Positions 11,300-22,778 of a stretch of DNA of 64,000 nucleotides are shown here, piece by piece. The first letter of the stretch is position 1; each line of letters opens with the position of its first letter. Position numbers and translations under genes: made by a program. The stretch is taken from contig JAIFAC010000202.1 in the NCBI GenBank assembly GCA_026545765.1, positions 1 to 64,000 of the forward strand, written 5' to 3'. The DNA comes from Plantago major (Eukaryota > Streptophyta > Magnoliopsida > Lamiales > Plantaginaceae). The notes under the pieces are model-generated. The model was not told the origin of the DNA. It was given only the letters and a program-made list of their open reading frames with translations, and did no database searches.

Positions 11300-12690
11300 T
11301 CATTAAAAATGGGTCAAGTAAAAACTAGACAATATAATGCAAATTTAATATCATGTAAAAAATAGAGAATTCATTTCATAAACTAGACAATATAATGTAA
11401 AAACTAGACAATATAGACAATTATGTTACACTGAATGAGTAAATTTACGGACAAGTAATAAAACTAGACAATTCATTTACAAAACTAGACAATTCATTTA
11501 CAAAACTAGACAATTGATTACAAAAACTAGACAATATGTTGTAAAAACTAGACAATTATGCAAGTCATTTTCAAACTTGAGAAGCTTTTCATCGACTTTC
11601 TTTGCTTCTAGCGTTTTCAACTTTTCATTCTCCTTCATTTGCTTTATCGAATCTTCTTTGTTAAATGATGCAACCTTCGTCAAAATATCAGTCTCAAACC
11701 ATTTGCGTCAGCAAGAATGAGAGTTGAGCAAATTTCAACATGGAGGAATTTCCTACGATTCACCTAATACACAAAACCAAAACAAAAGCTCATAAAAATT
11801 ATGCAAGAATTTCACAATTTATCTACAAACTTAAGGAAAAAATTATCCAAAAACATAATAAACTAGTACATACTTGCATTAGATCCTTGCAAGGAAAAGG
11901 AGTTCCTTGGAACAGCTCCATATGCTTCATCAGAAAAACACCACATTCAGAAGTACTAAGATTACCAGTCCAATCAACACATATTAAAAACTATACAGTT
12001 TATATGAAAAACTAGACAATGCCTACTAAAAACTAGACAGATCAACATAACTGCACAACAGAAAGATATAACATGAAAAACCAGACAAATATTGTTAAAA
12101 ACTAGACCATATGTGTTAAAAGCTAAAACATAAGGTATTTACATAAAACCTAGACAATATATGTTAAAAACTAGACAATTTCACACAAAAAGTTGTAAAA
12201 CATTAAAAAGTAGACAATATATGTTAAAAACTATACAATTTCACACAAAACATTCAGAAAATTCAAACAAACAATAAATCCCCACAAAAAACATATACAG
12301 TGTACACAACCACATAGCAAATCTAAAAATCATAAAAAGTAGATGAACATGTTAAAAACTAGACAATACATACTAAAATCTGAACAATACTTTACAAAAA
12401 ACTAGATATCAAAGCATAAAGCATTTTAAGTAACACCTCACTTATGTAGTCAATAAAGTAACCACATATCAAATATTTTACACAACTGCACAACAAAAAA
12501 GCAATACCATGAAAAACTAGACAATATATGTAAGAAACTAGACAGTTTCACACAAAAAATCAGAAAAAATCAAACAAACAACAAATCCCCGCCAGAAACA
12601 TATATAGTTGTACAACACAACATAGAAAAAGGTAAAACGTAGAGTATTTTCATGTAAAACTAGACAATAAATACTAAAACCTAGGTAGTT
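11300..12690. repeat. CTAGACAAT short interspersed repeat field
   Basis: The word AAAACTAGACAAT recurs on the plus strand at irregular intervals of about 15-150 bp, sixteen times exactly and many times with one or two changes, over 1.4 kb. One more copy lies at 13345 by the right end. All copies point the same way. Irregular spacing and the lack of unique spacers of constant length rule out a CRISPR array or a true tandem satellite. The pattern fits subterminal or intronic repeats of a DNA transposon. Confidence 0.75.
11680..11985 (-). pseudogene. C-terminal exons of a Ulp1-like (C48) cysteine protease gene
   Basis: On the minus strand an exon of about 11985-11874 encodes TSECGVFLMKHMELFQGTPF. 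The CGVFLMK core is the region around the catalytic cysteine of Ulp1/SENP-type SUMO proteases. It ends at a GCAA/GTATGT donor. The next exon starts at 11763 after GTGTATTAG and continues in phase with VNRRKFLHVEICSTLILADA, the helix that closes the peptidase domain in plant-transposon Ulp1 proteins. The exact phase match across the intron argues that this was a real gene. The frame stops at 11680, and another frame continues into a coiled-coil-like Lys/Glu stretch (11683-11540). The upstream block with the catalytic His and Asp is not found, so the gene is truncated. Confidence 0.6.
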
Positions 12691-13437
12691 TCACACAAAA
12701 TGAACCACAGATCTAAAAAGCCACATATCTAGTGAAAAGCATCAATTACGAAACATGACGTAGCAAAAAAACTCAATTCTGAACCATAAAGCGACTAAAA
12801 ACACTTACCTATGCGGAAGCGAGATTATGGTGAGCAGGATACTCCGTGTTCACTTGAAGCGATAACATTCACGTTCGATTTCGCCATTAAAATGCTACCG
12901 AAGCAAAAAGCGAAGCGAAGAAGGTTAAAATCACGGAATCGGCAACAAAGACCGATTAATCAAAAGCGACACAAAATCGCGATGAAATCACACAAATTGA
13001 ACTACTTTGTCTTGGCGTTCTGTCTACTGCGATGAAATCACAAAATCGAAGCAAAATCGCGATTAATCGCGAACAGACGAATCGAAGCAACAAAAGCAAA
13101 ATCGAACTCAAAACACTAAAATCGAGCTTGAGCAGACATTACACGATGATTGCGCGATGAATCCGGAAAATCGCTCGAAACTAGGGTTTTGGATGATCCG
13201 GAAAATCGCCAAAATAGAGAAAATCGGAAGAGAAACGCTGGAAATGGAAAAAAACTAAAAAAACTATTTATACTATACCCATAAATAAAACGGTAAGACC
13301 CGCATGCATTTTGACCCGCGAAATATAAAACGGATAAAACTAAAAACTAGACAATTTGTATCAAGGGGACTTTTTGGACTCTCCAAATATGATATGACTT
13401 TTATAAGACTAAGGCTCTGTTCTTTTCAACTGAAAAC

Positions 13438-13524
13438 TCATTCAGTTCAGTTCAGCTCGTCTTCAGTTCAGCTCTCTTCAGTTCAGCTTTCTTCAGTTCA
13501 GCTCTCTTAAGTTCATTAAATTCA

Positions 13525-13578
<54 letters not shown>
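13438..13578. repeat. TTCAGTTCAGCTCTC repeat followed by an (ATT)n microsatellite
   Basis: About five copies of TTCAGTTCAGCTCTC (13438-13515) are followed by an (ATT)n run to about 13578. Both are subterminal within the Harbinger element. Confidence 0.85.
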
Positions 13579-13579
<1 letters not shown>

Positions 13580-14052
13580 TTATCATTTATTTACACAACC
13601 CATCTTTTGTACGAGGAAAATAAGAAAATTTATCCAATTGAGATATTTTCAACCTTTTTCTTTCTTTCTTTTTAACACGACTTTTAGTAGATCAATGAAA
13701 TAAAAAGTATAGTTACGATTAGAATTACCCTTTTTTTCTCTAGTAAAAGTTGAGTTAAGATAAGAAACTACGAGAACTTGAGAGTACCATTCAAAGTGGT
13801 TCACATACTTATGCGTACATCTCTAACAATAAATTGACATGTTCTTTTATTGGAATTTATTAGAATAATATAAGTAAACTTCGAGAAGCATCGTTGAGTT
13901 TTTCTCAAACTTAATAAATAAAAACAAGTTATACCAAACTAAAGTCAAACCAAACTCTACAAGTCTTTCAAATGACTCCCAAAACTCCAAAACAAGTTAA
14001 ACCAAACTAAAGTCGAACCAAAGCGACATTATCACAAATATTGAAATGGCAT

Positions 14053-15540
14053 TTATTCCTCCGTATTAGTTTCCATGTTATCTTCCTCGGATGCTATATT
14101 GCACGGAATAGGCGCCAAATTCTCAATGTTATCTCCTTGCACCATGTTCATTGCTTCTTTCCTTGCGGTTCGATAAATCATTATCCACTCCACCTCGAAC
14201 ATTGACATCATGTTGCAAAACTAGTATTTCAAGTTTACACATGCGCATAAAATTATGAAGAGTGAAGGTAGCAACAATCACGTATATTTGATATGTGTCT
14301 TCCATTTGAGGCATTGTATGAAGGATCTTCCATCTCTTTTCAAGCATTTGAAGGCTCTTTCAATGATGTTAAGTAATGAAGAGTGTCGATAGTTAAAATG
14401 CTCGAATATCCCTTTAAGAACTCTTTTCTTCTTAAAGTGCGGAATATGATATCTTACATTGGGGTCCTTAATTGGGCGAGATAACCGGTGGTATTAGGAT
14501 ATCGAGTCCACAGTAGTATTTTCCTGTCAAAATCATAAGCAAATAATAAGATAACAATTGTAACATACTCCCTCTGTCCCGGTTTTATTTTTCCGTGTTG
14601 ATTTTTTTCAGTCAACCCTTATCAATATTAACCTTGAATTACCCTTAAATGACATTGGTTAAAGATGAAACTGGGATGGAGGTAGTATATAATAAAATTT
14701 TGATCATTGGTAATAGGAGTACAATTTTACATACCTGTTGGAGGATGGGGAAAACAATATTCTGATCGAGTTAAAGAATCAACCCATACTATCATATCAT
14801 GAACACTTCCTTCCCATCCCACATTAATGAAAGTGAAAATCCTATCAAAGGAGCAACTAGCCATAACATTCCAAGTTTTGGTGCCCTTTCGTCCTCTAAA
14901 TGGTATACCTTCACTATCGGATATAACAGCTTGAATATGAGTTCCATCTATAGCTCCAACACAATCCTAAGGATGTTATAACAAGCATATTAAAATTAAA
15001 TAATATAAACTAAATGTTGTCAAATATTAAAATTTATGAATGTAAATTTACTCACTTTAAAGAATGGCCAGTACAACGTGTTGTTCTTTATTTGAGTGGA
15101 ACCAGAAAGATCCACATGTGGTCTAACGATACCATATGATAATGTAACCGGAAACCGACACCTTTTGAAATATTTGCATATAGTACTTATCGAATGCTTG
15201 AATCGTCGTGACATCTCGATAGGAAGCTCCTTTCATGATATAAATATACATATCCCAACTTGTTCTGCTACTTTAACAAATCTTCCATCGGATAATAGTT
15301 TTCTAGCAACCATCAAGTCAACTAGTTTTATAAACACACCTCTGTGAAGTCTTAATTGCTCTTTGCATAAGTTAGGATGTGCATTCAAGATCCTGTGTAT
15401 ATACTCAGAACCACGTTCACCTCCGATTCGTAGAGGTCTCCTTGTTGGTGTTGATTCAGCGGATGGTAATCTCCTTAGAACTTCGATCGACTATCATACA
15501 AGCTCGTCTAACATTTCGTTCCATTCTACGTCAACAAGAA
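14053..15540 (-). pseudogene. PIF/Harbinger transposase (DDE_Tnp_4 type), inactivated
   Basis: The gene is read on the minus strand in three exons. Exon A (about 15540-15056) has LNAHPNLCKEQLRLHRGVF, VAEQVG and RRFKHSISTICKYFKRC, the N-terminal helical region, with an in-frame TGA before KELPIEMSRR. Exon B (14966-14735) has DCVGAIDGTHIQAV with the first catalytic Asp, then FRGRKGTKTWNVMASCSFD and VGWEGSVHDMIVW with the second Asp. Exon C (14523-14053) has a one-base frameshift after GKYY, then FEHFNYRHSSLLNIIERAF and LHNFMR. The intron between A and B has a GTGAGT donor and a TTAG acceptor. The intron between B and C contains a Stowaway MITE. The stop and frameshift show that the gene is dead. 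It resembles ALP1-like transposases. Confidence 0.85.
14568..14685. mobile_element. Short Stowaway MITE inside the Harbinger transposase intron
   Basis: TA-CTCCCTCTGTCCCGGTTTT at the left and, in reverse complement, TA-CTACCTCCATCCCAGTTTC at the right. The length is about 118 bp with TA on both sides. It sits inside the second intron of the Harbinger transposase, so it inserted after that element arrived. Confidence 0.8.
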
Positions 15541-15988
15541 AGAATAAGATAACTTGATTTTTATTAAAATGCATAAAGAAACAAAGCAAATATATCAAAT
15601 TCAATCATTAAAATAACAAGAAAAATGCTAATGCAGAAACATCTTAAAGAAACTAGAATTACAAATATATATTCTAAAAGAAAAACATCTTTTTATTGCA
15701 TATCCATTCCTTCGTCAAATATACTTAATTTATTTTTATAATATAATTTTATTATATTCTTTTGTCGTGTAATTTGCGAGTAATTATAGTCAACGTCCAG
15801 AAAAAGTCTCCTTACGAATTTATTAATGGACCGGATGTAGTATTCATTATTATTAAAAAATGGGACAAATGTAATTTCTTCAGTTCGTTTGATTTGATTC
15901 GTTTGATTTATTTCGTTTGATTTGATTAAGTTGATTCGATTCAGTTCCATTGATTCGATTCGAAATTTAATTTGAAAAACGAGCCTAA

Positions 15989-16379
15989 GTATTTATTGTT
16001 TTGAACATTCAAGCAACTAGATCTGAAAACCGAGAGGAAATCCGGCAAAATCGAGGGGGGGGGGGGGCATGATTTGATTGCCACTGTGTCGCACCATAAT
16101 TTCCGGTGGAGGAGAGTGGGTGATGAGAAAGAGAATGGTGTGGCATGTTTTTGGGTCTCAATCACTACTTTCTCTCACTAAGACTTTTGTAAAGAGATAA
16201 AATGGTTGAGTGGAGTGTGTTGTTTATTTGAGTATTTATATAAAAGCTACTGAACTATTTATAGTGTTTCTGATCGACTTTTTATTGTGAAAATTGGATT
16301 TCTCAATAAATTAGGAAAATTAAACCTTTTAGTATACTTACTTAAATTTGAAGGAGCTAAGATTAGGTAAATGGGCACG
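15989..16379. other. No recognisable gene; 14-nt G homopolymer
   Basis: The flank of the Harbinger element. It contains a poly-G run of about 14 near 16055-16068 and AT-rich DNA. No coding or repeat unit is recognised. Confidence 0.4.
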
Positions 16380-17200
16380 AAACCCACTTAGTTAACAAAT
16401 TAGTATCAAACCTCCCTGAGTTATTAAAAAATGTGCATGACACCCTCCTGAGTTAATAAATTAGTCCCTGAGTTATGAAAAACGTGCGCGAAACCCCCCG
16501 AGTTATTAAAACATGTGCGTGGAACCCCCTCATTTTTTACGGCGTGCTCATGTTAGGTGTGACAATGGATGTTCTTTTAAGTTTTCTTACTCCAAATTAA
16601 CGCGACTAGGTGGACTGGACATTTATAGTTTCAGTTTATTATCTTTTGCCTTCACTTTTTTTCCGTTTACACTAATAATGAATTGGTATATGTTGTTGAT
16701 ATGTAATGACAATCTTAATTAGTGTTATCTATGGTTGTTATTTATATATTTCAGTGCTATATAACCAGTAGTGTGTGATTGATTTTTGTTGTTCATTTAA
16801 CCAGGAAAAAAGTAGAGTTTTACTATTTTTAATAGCTCAAATTTAAGTCATTTAATATTTTCAAAATTTGGACTAACGAATCAAACTGCACACAATACGA
16901 ATTCATCATGTATATTTAATATTTATGTAAAAGGGGTATTGTAATGACTTTATAAGAATTCCATGGATTTTGCGCATATTTTTAATAACTATGATCCTTT
17001 TTTTTTTTTTTGGCATTGATTTGGTGTAAGATAACATAAACAAACATCTATAGTCGCACCTAATGAGAGTGTACCTCATACACTTTAAAAATAAAGGGTG
17101 GGGGGTTTTGTGCCCATTTTAATAACTCAGGGGTTTGGTACTAATTAGATTAACTCGGAGGTTTAGCACATTATTAAAACTTGGGGTGTTATGAATTTAA
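16380..17200. mobile_element. Candidate non-autonomous element with long degenerate TIRs
   Basis: The left part (about 16380-16600) has repeated CCCTGAGTTATTAAAA words followed by AACCCCCT and a region ending near TTAGGTGTGACAATGGATGTT. The right part (about 17035-17200), reverse-complemented, has the same order: CCCTGAGTTATTAAAATGGG, AACCCCCC, then TTAGGTGCGACTATAGATGTT. This gives inverted arms of about 150-200 bp around a 430-bp core. The outer ends have decayed and no target duplication is evident. Confidence 0.5.
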
Positions 17201-17638
17201 CTTTCGGTAAAAAGGAGTAGAAGTATTAAAAGATTATGATAGATGGTAGATGGAAATGTTGAAATAGAATAGTTTTGTACTTGGTCTTATACATAAGACC
17301 AGTTGATATATTGTAAAATGAATCCTAGAGTTGATTTGTTAATTGAATTCAATTTCACAACTTTAATTGTTGTATAATCATATATATCTTTCATCCTAAT
17401 CTCAACTTTTTATTTTTCTTTTCTATTTGTCGCAATTTCAATATTCATATCCTAAATAAAAATTATCTCTCATCATTTATGTTGGTCCTCGTAACGACAA
17501 GGTTAAAGTTTTGTTGGGGGTTATAGACTTTAAAACACGCATAGTTATTTTCCAACCTTTCAATGCGAAGATTTGGTTAGACAGTGTTGACAGTTAAAGT
17601 TCAGTGTAGCGAAAGACTTATAATATATTATAACTTAA
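17201..17638. other. No recognisable gene
   Basis: AT-rich DNA with a short palindrome-like word, CACAACTTTAATTGTTGT near 17356, that recurs in related form near 21982. No feature beyond this is supported. Confidence 0.35.
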
Positions 17639-18395
17639 TGTCACGCCCCAAAACCAAATCGCTTTGGCGCGACCGGCCGTCTATCGTGAGATGGACTCAC
17701 GCCAAGACGAAGCCTACTTTAAACCATCATTCATCCAAAGCACCACTTGCTAACTCCAAAACGCCTCTACTCCGGTTTCAATAGGTCAAAAAGGGACAAG
17801 TAGGTTACAAGGGCAAAACGGTAATTTCTGGAGCTAGGAAAAATAGGATAAAAAGTAGAAGGGCGTAATTATGGTTCTAAAACGTTCAGGGGTAAAACAG
17901 TAATTTTCTGGGTACAAACAGGGCTTAAAAATATAAATGGTCAAGGCTATGTTCGAACCTGTGACCTCCAGGTTCACAGCAATTTGACAAACCAACTGGG
18001 CTAGGCTTTCGTTTGTTACAAGTTATGCAGATCATAGTATATATCGTGGTAAGGGAAGATTCGGTAGATAACACAAGGACCAGGGGCATAACAGGTATTG
18101 CGGGTTGCTGGGTCAAAACTAGAATAAGCTAAAACTCGTCAAATTGCATAGGAGGTCCCTAGCTCCTTCAAATTCCCAAAAGCAAGGGTTTTAACTTCCA
18201 AAAAACCTCGAAACAGTCCCTGCAACAATCCAAACTTTTCAAACTCGATTCAATCAACTGCGAATCAAGGCCAAGGCTTCGAAATTCATATACCCAACAT
18301 CTCCTCCAACCAAATCGATCAAGAACAGTCCATAAACAAGACAAATCCATCCGAGCCTATTCCCGAATTCGTCCTCATGCTTCTGATCCGGTTTT
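17639..18395 (+). mobile_element. LTR of a retrotransposon (outer, truncated part)
   Basis: It starts TGTCACGCCCCAAAACC and matches the start of the neighbouring LTR at 18396, with the same GACCGGCCGTCTATCGTGAG and CTCACGCCAAGACGAAGCCT words. It then skips about 1 kb and picks up again at CAAAACGGTAATTTCTGGAG. It ends at a segment (18306-18395) repeated almost exactly at 20231-20316. No coding region is present. TGTCACGCCCC starts are common in plant LTRs, often Ty3/gypsy, but the family cannot be assigned without an internal region. Confidence 0.65.
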
Positions 18396-20634
18396 GTCAC
18401 GCCCCAAAACCAAAATGATTTGACGCGACCGGCCGTCTATCGTGAGATGGGCTCACGCCAAGACGAAGCCTAACTTTAATCCTCAAAATACATAAATATC
18501 TCAAGTGATACAATGAGCATCTAAAATCCCGAATCTGATAATATTACATGTCCTCGATACAAAGCGACAATCTCAAGACTAATAATCTATCTGATACAAA
18601 TCTCGGTATGCTACAACTCTTGAAAGTCTTCATAAGATCCACCATCCGTCTCTGGGTTCCACTCTTTGTACCATCGGTGTCACTTCACTTACTAAATATC
18701 TGAAAGGGGGTGTAAGGGTGAGCCTCAATGACACTTCTACCGGATCAAGCAGCGTAGTAAAACATACATATTTATACACACGGTAACAATTCACAGAACA
18801 TGGAGTACTTTCAAAAACAGTAAGACAGTAGTTTAGCTCAATCAGATTTTACACTAGGCCACTATTAGATCCCGTGGCAGGGAAGATGGCATACATAGCG
18901 ATGTGATGGGTTTCCGAAGGAAACATAAGCGATGGGTTTCCTAAGCGAAAACAATAATGATGGGTTCCCCGAAAAGGAGCGATAAGCGAGGAAGTATACT
19001 TCTATGCCAATAAACCCTCATGAGAGGTCGATGCAGGCGTGAAGCAAAGCGAGGCCGAAACATATTTTATCTCCATATGCGAAACATAATTTTCACACAT
19101 CACATGCATCATAAAACATACTTTTGGGAATTCACATACTTGATCCTTTTTCGAATAGACTATTATACCAAGTCCCATTACTTGATATAATAACCACAAG
19201 TTGTTTGTCAATTGAAAACTATACATATATACATTTTATATCGGAAAATAAAAGCAAAAGTGTCGAAAAGAAACACTTCGCCGAGGTCGTCTGAATCGAT
19301 CAAGCTTACATAATTGCAACATCCTCCAATAGCTTGCACATGAATCTCAATAGTCACCATAAACCACAAATCCTCCAAAGAACCAATCACAAACTCCGTC
19401 TAGTCTTTACTACGGTTTTAAAGGTCTAAATTGAGGAATTATGGTAACAAGGGCAAAACGGTAATTTCTGGAGCTAGGAACAAATAGTAATAAATGGTGG
19501 AAGGGATAATTATGGTTCCATAACGTTCAGGGGCAAAACGGTAATTTAAACGGGTCGAAAAATAGGCTGGAATAAAAAGATACAAAATATGCCTCCATGA
19601 AGGTTCGAACACTCGACCTCCAGCTCACAATACAAAGTCCCTGCCACTGCACCACAAACGCTTCAGTTATTTGATTTACACAGGACTATTATTTAACCTG
19701 TACGACCTCTGCTGAACAAATTAATTAACAATCTAACCCCTGCCAACTTCAAATTCTCAAAAGGCAGCCCTTCAAGTTTCTGCAAATATTCACATAGGTC
19801 CCTGCGAATTCAAAAACTTTCCAAACTCCATGAAATCGAACCAAACTCCTCCAAATCCAAGCAAGGGCTACGGGAATCGATTACCCGTCATCTCATCCAT
19901 CTAAAACCATAACTAACGGTCCAAAAGCATCACAAATTGTTCCAATAAGTAGCGAAATCCGTCTCTTGTTTAATTTCTTGCTTCGGTTTCGAGATTCATA
20001 ACCCACAGTTCTCAATCGAATTCAGTCCATAATCCGGTACGAATGGTACTAACATGGTTCTCGTGAAGGTCAAGGTCGAACAATAACGGACGGATGAGGA
20101 GAAGAAGGACCGAGGGCATGGAAGAAGACAAGACGGCTGGAGAAGAATAAAGGAGAAGAAGAAGACTAGGGTTTTAACTTAGGGTTTGCTTGTTGGGCTC
20201 ATCCTGGGCCCAACTTGGGCTTCAAAACTCAACCAAATCGATCAAGAACAGTCCATAAACAAGACAAATCCATCCGAGCCTATTCCCGAATTAGTCCTCA
20301 TGCTTCTGATCCGGTTGTACTCTTGTGTAATTATCAAAATCGAGTAATAACAAGATCGGACAGAGCGATAAGAAGAAGAGAACGGCAGAAGTAGAAAAGC
20401 TGAAGAAGGAAAGGAAATAACCAACATAAATAAATAAACCTAATGGGCTTTCATATAATTGGGCTTATCTTGGGCTCAACTTATCGTAAAGCCCGTCCGT
20501 AAACTCGATAAATCTCTTATTTATCGATCCAGTAAAATAATAATTTAGTAAAATCTTATATATTTCAAGTCAAATAATTTCTTGTCCAAATTAACTTCAA
20601 ATGGCCGGTCCAAACATAAATTCCGGGTATTACA
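18396..20634 (+). mobile_element. Second LTR (solo or nested) ending in GGGTATTACA
   Basis: This begins TGTCACGCCCCAAAACCAAA and runs to CCGGGTATTACA, giving canonical TG...CA ends over about 2.2 kb. At 20231-20316 it repeats the 86-bp segment that ends the first LTR (18306-18395). The tail from 20231 to 20634 may therefore belong to the outer LTR, with the inner one lacking its own 3' end. Short open frames within (for example 19002-19226) have no motif. There are no gag or pol remains, so it looks like a pair of LTRs left by recombination. Confidence 0.6.
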
Positions 20635-20794
20635 CTTAAAACCCTCTCTAAATTAGTTATTTCACTAATTTCAACTTTTAAATCCATCCATATATTATGT
20701 AAAGCCTTGAGGGTTAAACACATGGGATTAATTCAATCCTACGTGAAATTTTGTGGAATTAATTGTATTTTAGCCAGTATATATTTTATTATTA

Positions 20795-21225
20795 TTTTTG
20801 GTATGTTGTCTACATATATAGTTTTTATTAAATTTCATATAACTTTATCTACAAAATCAAAAATATTTTGAACATATATTTGAATTAAATGTGACAAGGC
20901 GAATCCATGACACCAATCTTGAGTAGTATTATTTCAAGAAATCATTTTATTCATTAAAATAAAATATAAATTTACTAAATAAGATAAAATGAATTAATGG
21001 AAATTTAAAATAGAGTATTAATTAAATAAATTCAATCTCGTGATTTTTTTGGAATTAGTTACATTTTCAACAGTATATCTTCCACTATTTATTTTTTGTA
21101 TGTTGGTACAAATATAGTTTTATTAAATCTAATATAAATTTATTCTACAAAACTCAAAAAATATTGTGAACATATATTTGAATTCAAGTGACAAGGCGAA
21201 TCTATAAACACCAATCGAGATGATT
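20795..21225 (-). repeat. Dispersed repeat family B, copies 6 and 7, inverted
   Basis: Two copies (about 20795-20930 and 21095-21225) match, in reverse complement, the copies at 8.2-10.5 kb. They share TATAGTTTTTATTAAATTT, ATATTTTGAACATATATTTG and GTGACAAGGCGAATC. Between and after them lies ATTCATTAAAATAAAATATA, which corresponds in reverse to 8780-8850. Confidence 0.7.
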
Positions 21226-21229
21226 ATTA

Positions 21230-22317
21230 TTAATTAAATAAATTATTTTATTCACTAAAATAAAATATATATTTATTAAAGAAGATAAAATGAAATAATG
21301 GAATTTTAAAATATAGCATTTATTAAATATTTCATACTCCACCCGTCTATTTAACAAGAAATTAATAGATATTTAGATTTTCAATTATAAATTTTGATTC
21401 TCTGATTGAACAAAGTCCGAATAGGCGAAATTTTGTTCCATGATGTTTTACCGGAGTTAAGCGTGAATTTAATGTTTTAGCGCCAGTTATCAAAGGTGTT
21501 CTTATATAATATAACTAGAGCGTGGCGTGTCGTTGTGGCATCTAATTACAAATAATAATAACGGTATATGAAGGTAAGTGCAATCGTTGTTTCTAATAGC
21601 GAATTGTCTTTTTAGTTGAATTAAGATTTTGGATAGTCGAATTGATCTTCCGATTTGATTAAAGAAGATGGAGAAGAAATATTGGTTATCGTTGTTTTTT
21701 CTTCAATGATGATTTGATTTTGTTGGAGTTCGATTAGGGTTTTGAATTTATTGGACATGACATATTGAGATTTTTAATGATGAATTGATTACATTGGGGT
21801 TGATTTAGGCTTGAAATTTAATTAGAGAAGACAAATTGAGTTTTTAATGATGAATTGATTTTGTTGGAGTTGCGTTAGGGCTTAGAATTAGAATGAATAA
21901 AACATATTGGTTTTTTGTAATTAAAGTCTAATTTACATGCGTATCACAAATCGGTTCAATTTAACTTAAATTAAGAATTCAATTGCACAACTCTAATAGT
22001 TGTGCACTTATATATAATAAATAAATACTAGCATTTACGTAACACTTCACGTGTGTTAGAGGTTTTATATAAACCGATGAATTTGTGATTGAAAAAAAAA
22101 AGAAAATAATGAAAATAATAAATAAAAGGGTGAAACTTACATGATAGGATTGAACCTGCACCTTCTCTTTGAAACAATGACAAATGTCGTGCAGTTCAAA
22201 TTGAATTAGTAAGATTTTAATTTGAATTACAAATTTAGTGAAACTTTTTGAATTATTATACTACTTTGAATATACTGTAATATATAAAGTTGATGGGCTA
22301 AATCCACCAGATTCCAA
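21230..22317. other. AT-rich DNA with a short tandem repeat at 21704-21895
   Basis: At about 21704-21895 a 70-75-bp unit containing AATGATGAATTGATTxxxTTGG occurs about three times. The rest is AT-rich, with no gene recognised. A palindromic word, CACAACTCTAATAGTTGTG, lies at 21982. Confidence 0.45.
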
Positions 22318-22722
22318 CCATCCTACGTGAAATGTTGATACGGTTGAGCAGAGTCCGAATAGGGGGCGTATTAGTGTTGTTGCTAGGGATCATGAGGGCA
22401 ATGTTATTGCTGCTTGGTGATTTTTTTTTTTATGTCTTATGGTTGCTGAAAATGCGGAAGGTTGGCAAGCCAAATTAAGAACAAAATTTGTTCGAGATTT
22501 TGAATGGCAACATGTAGTAATTGAAAGGGATTGTTCTTTGGTGATTAGATATCTTAAATCGACAAATTTTAGCTTTGCCCCTTTATTTCACTTTTCAAAG
22601 AAATTCAGGTATTTGATGGAGAATTAAGCTTTGCCAAGTTAAACGTGAGGGTAACGTTTTAGCACATATATTATCGGTGTTCTTATGATGATGTTGGTCT
22701 GGTATATTTGTATTATCCACAC
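22318..22722 (+). pseudogene. RNase H-like (RVT_3) fragment of a LINE-derived gene
   Basis: On the plus strand RGRISVVARDHEGNVIAAW (about 22364) is followed by a poly-T interruption. An in-frame block 22439-22627 then has WQAKLRTKFVRDFEWQHVVI and ERDCSLVIRYLKSTNFSF, and VKREGNVLAHILS follows in another frame (about 22637). These are strand, helix and C-terminal His motifs of the plant RNase H-like domain. The 3' half is nearly the reverse complement of 8515-8745. Frameshifts and the T tract show it is dead. Confidence 0.75.
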
Positions 22723-22778
22723 CAATATCGTTTTAGCATATATTGTTATAGTGGTATATATGTTACTACACATGCTTT

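Larger units (their letters stand above)
11199..13384 (-). mobile_element. MULE-like element carrying a Ulp1-type protease gene remnant
   Basis: The inner part of an inverted repeat is visible: GGGGACTTTCGGGACTCTCC read leftward at about 11199-11220 and GGGGACTTTTTGGACTCTCC at about 13365-13384. Each is preceded inward by an AAACTAGACAAT word. Between them lie at least sixteen exact CTAGACAAT words (11.23-13.35 kb), an apparent 5' exon region on the minus strand (13265-12811) ending in a CATAG/GTAAGTG donor, and two exons of a C48 peptidase-like gene (11985-11680). Ulp1-like genes carried by MULEs are a known class (KI-MULEs). Placing this element in that class is inference, because no transposase or clear target duplication is seen. 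Confidence 0.55.
13413..15985 (-). mobile_element. PIF/Harbinger transposon with TAA target duplication
   Basis: The left end GGCTCTGTTCTTTTCAACTG and the right end (reverse complement) GGCTCGTTTTTCAAATTAAA form short terminal inverted repeats. They are bordered by TAA on both sides (13410-13412 and 15986-15988), the 3-bp TWA target duplication of this superfamily. The 2.57-kb element contains a broken transposase gene on the minus strand. A GTTCAGCTCT-type repeat lies just inside the left end and a GATTTGATTCG-type repeat inside the right end. A separate Myb-like second ORF was not found. Confidence 0.85.

Noticed and set aside
11300-12690. CTAGACAAT repeats as a possible CRISPR-like array
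   Set aside because: Spacing is irregular, spacers vary widely in length, the repeat is only 9-13 bp and the host is a plant nuclear genome.
13304-13510. 68-codon plus-strand frame ending in repeated SSVQLSSVQLS
   Set aside because: The repeated peptide is the TTCAGTTCAGCTCTC repeat inside the Harbinger element.
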